From NCBI GenBank assembly GCA_902789225.1, contig CADANC010000003.1, forward strand, positions 1 to 58,730: a stretch of DNA of 58,730 nucleotides. The letters run 5' to 3'. Shown in pieces: positions 53,876 through 58,730 of the stretch. The position numbers were made by a program, and so were the translations under genes. Every line of letters starts with the position of its first letter. Positions within the stretch are counted from its first letter, which is position 1. The notes beneath the pieces are model-generated. The model saw nothing but the letters and a program-made list of their open reading frames with translations, did not search any database and was not told the DNA's origin. Source of the stretch: an uncultured Erysipelotrichaceae bacterium. Its GTDB lineage: Bacteria; Bacillota_I; Bacilli_A; RF39; UBA660.

Positions 53876-55000
53876 TTACTCCTCAAATTCATATGATAAA
53901 GCTTTCTCTAATACTTTATCCCTATGATTCATTATATCAAAAATATCATTATCTAGTAAAATATCTGGTCTAAAATGTACACTTTTAAATCTATAATCTT
54001 CTAATTTCTTTAATTCTCTACGTTTAGAACAAGAACTAAACTCACCATTCTTATAATAAAAATACTTAGTAGAATAATTAACTATTATATCTGTATTAGT
54101 TAATTTAAATGATGAAATATTTCCAAAATGATTCATAGTAGTACCTATTTCACTACCAATAAATATAGCATTATTATTAACCATTGAATCAATAATAAAT
54201 GTAGAACTACTATAAACATTATAGTCAGTAAGAACAATAGTCTTAAGATTTTTACTTTTAATAAAATCAATTAAAGGAACACTAACAGAAGAATCTCCTC
54301 CACCATTACCTCTAATATCTAAAATAATACTATTATAATTATCTAACTTAGAAATATTCTTAATAAAATTATTCATAGCATCCATATCTTTACAAGCAAT
54401 ATATTTTAAGATTAATCTATTATTTTGAATATCATACAAATAGTTTTCTCTTTCTAAAATAAAACTATCACATTTATCAATATCTAATTCAATAGAAGTA
54501 TTATCACTAAATTTAAATATTAAAGTAGAAGTATTACTATCAATACTAGGTAAATATCTAATACCATTAACACTACTAAAATTAAATTCAATCTCACTAT
54601 TTAAATGACCAATAGTAGTATAACTAATAGCATCTCTCATCTCTTTAATAAGTTTAATTATACTAACACCATTAATAGAAATAACATCTTTATATAAATA
54701 AGATGAATATATAGAAGCGCTTTCTACTAAATATAATTTATTATTAAGAAATCTAAACATAAAAGGCAATGCCTTATTATTTTTAAATTTACATTTAGTA
54801 TGAGAATCTTTTCCATTATTAATAAACTTTAATAAACAATTTAAAAAATATATAAAATCTAAATCATTATTAATCTTATTTTTATATTCTTTTATATAAT
54901 GAAAAATCTCTTCACTACTCTTATCATGATAAATATTAATATGTTTAAATTTTAATCTCTTTAAAAAAATATCTAAATCTTCACTATATCTTTTTTTCAT
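53876..55000 (-). CDS. S41-family peptidase, apparently cytosolic
   Basis: 374 residues, with no signal peptide and no PDZ domain recognised. The core has SIILDIRGNGGGDSS (about 225-239), IVLTDYNVYSSSTFIIDSM with the catalytic Ser (about 266), and GSEIGTTMNHFG. A Lys is expected near 290. It is a relative of C-terminal processing proteases. The start overlaps the preceding gene by 17 bases. Confidence 0.75.
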   Translation of the reverse strand: MKKRYSEDLDIFLKRLKFKHINIYHDKSSEEIFHYIKEYKNKINNDLDFIYFLNCLLKFINNGKDSHTKCKFKNNKALPFMFRFLNNKLYLVESASIYSSYLYKDVISINGVSIIKLIKEMRDAISYTTIGHLNSEIEFNFSSVNGIRYLPSIDSNTSTLIFKFSDNTSIELDIDKCDSFILERENYLYDIQNNRLILKYIACKDMDAMNNFIKNISKLDNYNSIILDIRGNGGGDSSVSVPLIDFIKSKNLKTIVLTDYNVYSSSTFIIDSMVNNNAIFIGSEIGTTMNHFGNISSFKLTNTDIIVNYSTKYFYYKNGEFSSCSKRRELKKLEDYRFKSVHFRPDILLDNDIFDIMNHRDKVLEKALSYEFEE

Positions 55001-55817
55001 GTTTACTCCTATTACAATTTAATATATTACTAGTAACTTTATCTCTATCTACAAAAGAATCTAAAGTTAATAAATTATCACCTAATAAATCGTTATTACT
55101 AAAAGGTATTACATTTTTATTACTAAATAGATAATCATATGAATCATATCTCTCATCTAATTCTTTTCTAATAGTTCCCTGAACTTCAGCTTTTATATAA
55201 GGAATTAATTCATCTTCACTCTCATAAGAATCCATAACTCTAAATAATAAATAACAATCACTGACTAATCTATCTCTTTTAATTAAAAAGTAATGATCAG
55301 CTGGCATTTTTCTAAAAGATGCATTTCCTATATACACTTTTGAATTAGATTTTTCTTCTTTATACAAAGAATATATATCAGATAAATATGTATTAATCAA
55401 CTGTTTAACTTTGTCAGCAGTTAAATTAGTTTTTCCTAAAAGAGATTCTACATTATTATCACATACTACTTGTAATCTACCATTATTGTTACAAACCATA
55501 AAACCATTATCAACAAAAACACTTTTATTTAATAATTCAGGTTCTAAAAGAAGAGAAGATTTCTTTTTATTATCACTATCTTCCATATATGACTTATAAA
55601 ACGACTTTATATCTCCAATCTCATAACCTATTTCCGTTTCAATTATTTCAGGAAAGTAATCAACATCATCAAAATCAAGCGTTAATTCTAAATCAGAAGA
55701 ATTAATAACAGATTCTACATAATTAGATAAATCTGCAAATGTAAAAAAATCTACTCCAAGAACATCATTTTTTGCTTTAATACCATTTATTATTAAATCA
55801 TTTATTCTAACTACCAT
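54984..55817 (-). CDS. unknown 277-residue protein
   Basis: From ATG 55817, where GGAGG lies upstream. Soluble and acidic with many Ser and Asp; SRKMPADHYFLIKRDRLVSD and IPYIKAEVQGTIRKELDERYDS are notable. I recognise no family. It starts next to the end of the transglutaminase-like gene and overlaps the S41 gene by 17 bases. Confidence 0.6.
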   Translation of the reverse strand: MVVRINDLIINGIKAKNDVLGVDFFTFADLSNYVESVINSSDLELTLDFDDVDYFPEIIETEIGYEIGDIKSFYKSYMEDSDNKKKSSLLLEPELLNKSVFVDNGFMVCNNNGRLQVVCDNNVESLLGKTNLTADKVKQLINTYLSDIYSLYKEEKSNSKVYIGNASFRKMPADHYFLIKRDRLVSDCYLLFRVMDSYESEDELIPYIKAEVQGTIRKELDERYDSYDYLFSNKNVIPFSNNDLLGDNLLTLDSFVDRDKVTSNILNCNRSKHEKKI

Positions 55818-55818
55818 A

Positions 55819-56808
55819 TTATTCCTCCTCATGTTTCATTTTTAGTACTTTAAAATGTCCTTTTCTTTCACCATATTCATGATAAGCAGGAACATCTAAA
55901 CTAGAATCATTTATATTTTCAAAACCGACTAAATTATTATTAAAAAATCTATGTACAGGAAGTTCTCTATCATGTCCAAATAAAACATATTTAGTATTAA
56001 AAGATCTGCTCATTAAATTATCACTAATATCTCCACTAATAATATTTAAAGCATTATCAGATAGATACAAGTTCCCATCATGATAAACAAAATTCCAAGC
56101 ATGAGAACCATTATATAGAATCCTACAATTAACTTTAAGTTTAGGATTATTAAGAAGTAACATAGTATAAGCACTAATTCCAGTACAAGTACCATATCTA
56201 TCATCTAGTACTGTTCCTACTTTAGAAGCATCAATTACTACTTTATGAGTTGGACTATCAGAAAACACATAATCATAATCACCGATTCTAACTTCATTAT
56301 CTCCAACATATTGAATATTACCTTGAATATAATCAGATACTTCATAAATATTTTTAAATTCACCTAAATCGTCCAAATCATCTAAATCAGAATGAATTTG
56401 TTCTAAAGTTTTTCTCCAAAAAACTTTATCAACATAAGGTAAATCACAAGGTTCCCCATTATTCTTAGAAGCAAAATAAGTATATATATAACTATCAAAT
56501 TCAGGATTCCACATAGTATAACTTAAAGGAACTCCAAATCTAGAAAATTTAAAATAGTCTTTCTTTTTTATATAACTTCTATCCCTCATCTCACCATCAT
56601 CTATTAAACTAATAGGATTAAAAATATGATCACTAACACTACTATTAATAAACTTAACCCTATCAAAGTCAGGTAACATAAAAGAAACAAGCTTATTTCT
56701 ATGACAAATTTCAATAAACTTATCAATATCATAATAAATACTATCATCTAATAAAATATATTCAGCTTCATTAAATTTATCAATTTCTACGTCACTATAT
56801 TTTACCAT
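55819..56808 (-). CDS. transglutaminase-like protein
   Basis: 329 residues, no signal peptide. The Cys-His-Asp triad is seen as RYGTCTGIS (Cys about 204), YNGSHAWNFVYHD (His about 236) and LYLSDNAL (Asp about 247), as in transglutaminase-like cysteine proteins. The first 190 residues are an unrecognised domain. First gene of the four-gene run. Confidence 0.75.
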   Translation of the reverse strand: MVKYSDVEIDKFNEAEYILLDDSIYYDIDKFIEICHRNKLVSFMLPDFDRVKFINSSVSDHIFNPISLIDDGEMRDRSYIKKKDYFKFSRFGVPLSYTMWNPEFDSYIYTYFASKNNGEPCDLPYVDKVFWRKTLEQIHSDLDDLDDLGEFKNIYEVSDYIQGNIQYVGDNEVRIGDYDYVFSDSPTHKVVIDASKVGTVLDDRYGTCTGISAYTMLLLNNPKLKVNCRILYNGSHAWNFVYHDGNLYLSDNALNIISGDISDNLMSRSFNTKYVLFGHDRELPVHRFFNNNLVGFENINDSSLDVPAYHEYGERKGHFKVLKMKHEEE

Positions 56809-56836
56809 CTTAAAACCCCCGTTCGTATATTATAAC

Positions 56837-56862
56837 AAAAAAAAGAGTTTAAATAAACTCTT
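56837..56862 (-). terminator. intrinsic terminator
   Basis: AAGAGTTT and AAACTCTT with a short loop and a T run on the minus strand. It overlaps the asnS stop. Confidence 0.75.
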
Positions 56863-58231
56863 AATAATCACAATTACCAGGTGTTCTAGGAAAAGGAATA
56901 ACATCTCTAATATTTTCCATACCAGTAAGATACATAAGTAATCTTTCAAATCCTAATCCAAATCCACTATGATAGCAACTACCAAATCTTCTTAAATTTA
57001 AGAACCATTCAATAGACTCTTTCTTAACATCTTTTTCTTTAATACGTTGATCTAATACTTTTAAGTCTATTTCTCTTTCACTACCACCCATTATTTCTCC
57101 TGCTCCAGGTACTTCTAAATCAACAGCAGCACAAGTCTTACCATCTTCATTAACTTTCATATACCAAGCTTTAATATCTTTTGGCCAATCTTTAATAAAT
57201 ACAGGTCCATTAAAATGTTCAGTAATATACTTTTCATGTTCTTTAGCTAAATCTTCATCATAGCTAGGTTCAAATTCAAATTTCTTTTTACTCTTCTTTA
57301 ATAAATCAATAGCTTCTTTATGAGTAATTCTTACAAATTCAGATTTAACTAGTTTTTCTAATTTTTCTCTTAATCCCTTTTCAACAAAACTATCAAAGAA
57401 ATTAATTTCATCAGGACAATGTTCTAATACATAAGAAACAACATATTTTAACATATCTTCTTCTATATCCATTAAACCATTAATATCACAAAAAGCAATT
57501 TCAGGTTCAATCATCCAAAACTCATTAGCATGAACTTTAGTATTTGAATTTTCAGTTCTAAATGTAGGTCCAAAAGTATAAATCTTTTTAAAGCTCATTG
57601 CCATAGCTTCTCCATGTAATTGACCACTTCCAGTAATATATACTTGTTTACTAAATAAATCTTTAGAAAAATCTACTTTACCATCTTTATCAACTGGAAT
57701 ATCGTTAAAGTCAAATGTAGAAACTTTAAACATTTGATTAGATCCTTCACAATCTGTTCCAGTAATAAGAGGAGTCATTGCATATAAATAATTATTCTTT
57801 TGAAAATAATCATGTATAGCAAAAGCCGCTACACTTCTTACTCTAAATACTGCTTGGAATGTTTTAGTTCTTCCTCTCATATAAGAAACACTTCTTAAAA
57901 ATTCCATAGTATGTCTTTTTGCTTGAATTGGATAATCTGCAGGTGCATCACCTATCAATTCAATTTCTTCTATTTTTAATTCCATTGCTTGTTTACCATT
58001 AGATTTAACTAATTTACCACGAGCAACAATAGATGATCCAACATGATAATGGCAAACCTCATCAAAATTACTTAATTTATTATCATAAACTAATTGTAAT
58101 GAATTGAAGCAAGTTCCATCAGAAAAATCAATAAAACCAAATTCTTTTTGATCTCTATTATTTCTAATCCATCCCTCAATTTCAACTTTATCTCCAATTT
58201 TTTTCTTTTTAAATACATCAACTAAATCCAT
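56861..58231 (-). CDS. asnS: asparaginyl-tRNA synthetase
   Basis: 456 residues, usual length. OB-fold anticodon domain at the start with VEIEGWIRNNRDQKEFGFID, then class II motifs: FRTENSNTKVHANEFWMIEP (motif 2) and GFGLGFERLLMYLTG (motif 3). It charges tRNA-Asn. The leader is only about 55 bases with no T-box. AGGAGAG precedes ATG 58231. Confidence 0.95.
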   Translation of the reverse strand: MDLVDVFKKKKIGDKVEIEGWIRNNRDQKEFGFIDFSDGTCFNSLQLVYDNKLSNFDEVCHYHVGSSIVARGKLVKSNGKQAMELKIEEIELIGDAPADYPIQAKRHTMEFLRSVSYMRGRTKTFQAVFRVRSVAAFAIHDYFQKNNYLYAMTPLITGTDCEGSNQMFKVSTFDFNDIPVDKDGKVDFSKDLFSKQVYITGSGQLHGEAMAMSFKKIYTFGPTFRTENSNTKVHANEFWMIEPEIAFCDINGLMDIEEDMLKYVVSYVLEHCPDEINFFDSFVEKGLREKLEKLVKSEFVRITHKEAIDLLKKSKKKFEFEPSYDEDLAKEHEKYITEHFNGPVFIKDWPKDIKAWYMKVNEDGKTCAAVDLEVPGAGEIMGGSEREIDLKVLDQRIKEKDVKKESIEWFLNLRRFGSCYHSGFGLGFERLLMYLTGMENIRDVIPFPRTPGNCDY

Positions 58232-58286
58232 AAATTATCTCTCCTATAAACATTCTATCACTAAAAACTAAATATGATAATATTTT

Positions 58287-58730
58287 TTAAGATGCAATAT
58301 CAAAATTACTCATACTTTTAACAAGTACTTTTGGTTTAACAAGATCTTTCTTTTGTAATCCGAAATTATCTAAAAGATAAGGAAAATCTCTATATTTAGA
58401 TTCTTGATTCAATCTTAATAAATCATTCTTAACTATATATGGAGAATCCAAATATTTATCTAAATAATGATAAGCCAAAGCAGTAGGCAAAGAATAATCT
58501 CTTGCATTCAAGAATAAATCAAAATTATCACTAAATATTTTGCTTTCTTTATCAGCTAATATTTCATTAAAAACAAATAAAAACTCAGAAAAAGTAGAAT
58601 TATAATTTTTAATATAAGAAGAAATATCAGTTCTATTAAATCCAACACTTTCTAAATACTTCATAAATGCTAGTTCAATAAATCTAGGATAAGTTTCATC
58701 TAAACCATTAACACTTTTCCTAATATCTCT
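58287..58730 (-). CDS. unknown protein, 5' end outside the window (partial)
   Basis: The frame is open from the right edge through RDIRKSVNGLDETYPRFIEL and MKYLESVGFNRTDISSY to a TAA at 58287; 147 residues are visible. An internal ATG at 58664 has no clear ribosome binding site, so the gene more likely begins beyond the edge. It is helical and charged (DNFDLFLNARDYSLP). No family recognised. Confidence 0.65.
   Translation of the reverse strand, partial: RDIRKSVNGLDETYPRFIELAFMKYLESVGFNRTDISSYIKNYNSTFSEFLFVFNEILADKESKIFSDNFDLFLNARDYSLPTALAYHYLDKYLDSPYIVKNDLLRLNQESKYRDFPYLLDNFGLQKKDLVKPKVLVKSMSNFDIAS

Noticed and set aside
58232-58286. T-box leader ahead of asnS
   Set aside because: Gap of 55 bases is too short and no T-box sequence is visible.
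1-58730. Possible TGA-to-Trp recoding, suggested by the very low GC
   Set aside because: All Trp inspected are TGG, and three genes (20496, 14131, 14835) end in TGA, so the standard code fits.
1-58730. CRISPR array or rRNA genes
   Set aside because: No regularly spaced repeats with unique spacers and no rRNA sequence were seen.

Overview
The window is a very AT-rich stretch of a low-GC Gram-positive (Bacillota) chromosome. Evidence: strong AGGAGG-type ribosome binding sites; a TTGACA/TATAAT promoter; short A/T-stem terminators; lipobox lipoproteins; MnmA, PyrH, AsnS, GlyA and IspH of bacterial type; and no outer-membrane genes. TGG encodes Trp and TGA is used as a stop (three genes end in it), so the code is standard. 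Composition and gene content fit an uncultivated gut-type Bacilli/Clostridia relative, but the species cannot be named from this sequence. Almost every gene lies on the minus strand; only the first two are on plus.

Layout. 0-2.1 kb: a plus-strand end of an unknown gene and a large Asn-tailed protein with a degenerate C39-like domain. 2.1-6.6 kb: zinc ribbon, Sfp-type phosphopantetheinyl transferase, deoxyribosyltransferase-like protein, an ABC exporter and a membrane methyltransferase. 6.6-16.6 kb: small membrane proteins, an MFS carrier, Nudix, histidine phosphatase, GT-C glycosyltransferase, a ClpX-like AAA+ protein without a P-loop, nitroreductase, LURP-one-like protein, a surface protein with a degenerate LytM domain and an HD protein. 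16.6-19.3 kb: an accessory patch with dispersed short repeats, a frameshifted ORF6N gene behind a structured leader, a membrane protein and a methyltransferase. 19.3-33.4 kb: rRNA m5U methyltransferase, M23 peptidase, MBL hydrolase, peptidase E, DUF362, PepC, flavodoxin, NagZ lipoprotein, CutA, PyrH, GlyA, a hybrid histidine kinase and an acyltransferase; then IspH.

34.3-43.6 kb is the most unusual part. One tightly packed minus-strand operon starts with queC-queD-queE-folE (GTP to 7-cyano-7-deazaguanine, preQ0) behind a strong promoter and a leader ending in an intrinsic terminator. Without a visible break it continues into an amino-acid/Na+ symporter, a GT2 glycosyltransferase, a FemAB/GNAT-like aminoacyl transferase, an 876-residue carbamoyltransferase fused to an ATP-grasp ligase, a small unknown protein and a SAM methyltransferase, ending at a hairpin. 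No queF, queA or tgt is in the window. The set looks like a small-molecule or surface-modification pathway, possibly 7-deazapurine based; that is inference.

43.6-58.7 kb: KsgA-family methyltransferase with an extra C-terminal region, CPBP protease, DUF4186, Big_2 surface protein, Tag, MnmA, tRNA-Arg(CCG), lipoprotein, DUF1003, an alpha/beta hydrolase with Asp in the nucleophile position, two PlsC-like acyltransferases, a four-gene set with apparently cytosolic S41 peptidase and transglutaminase-like proteins, AsnS, and a gene running off the right edge.
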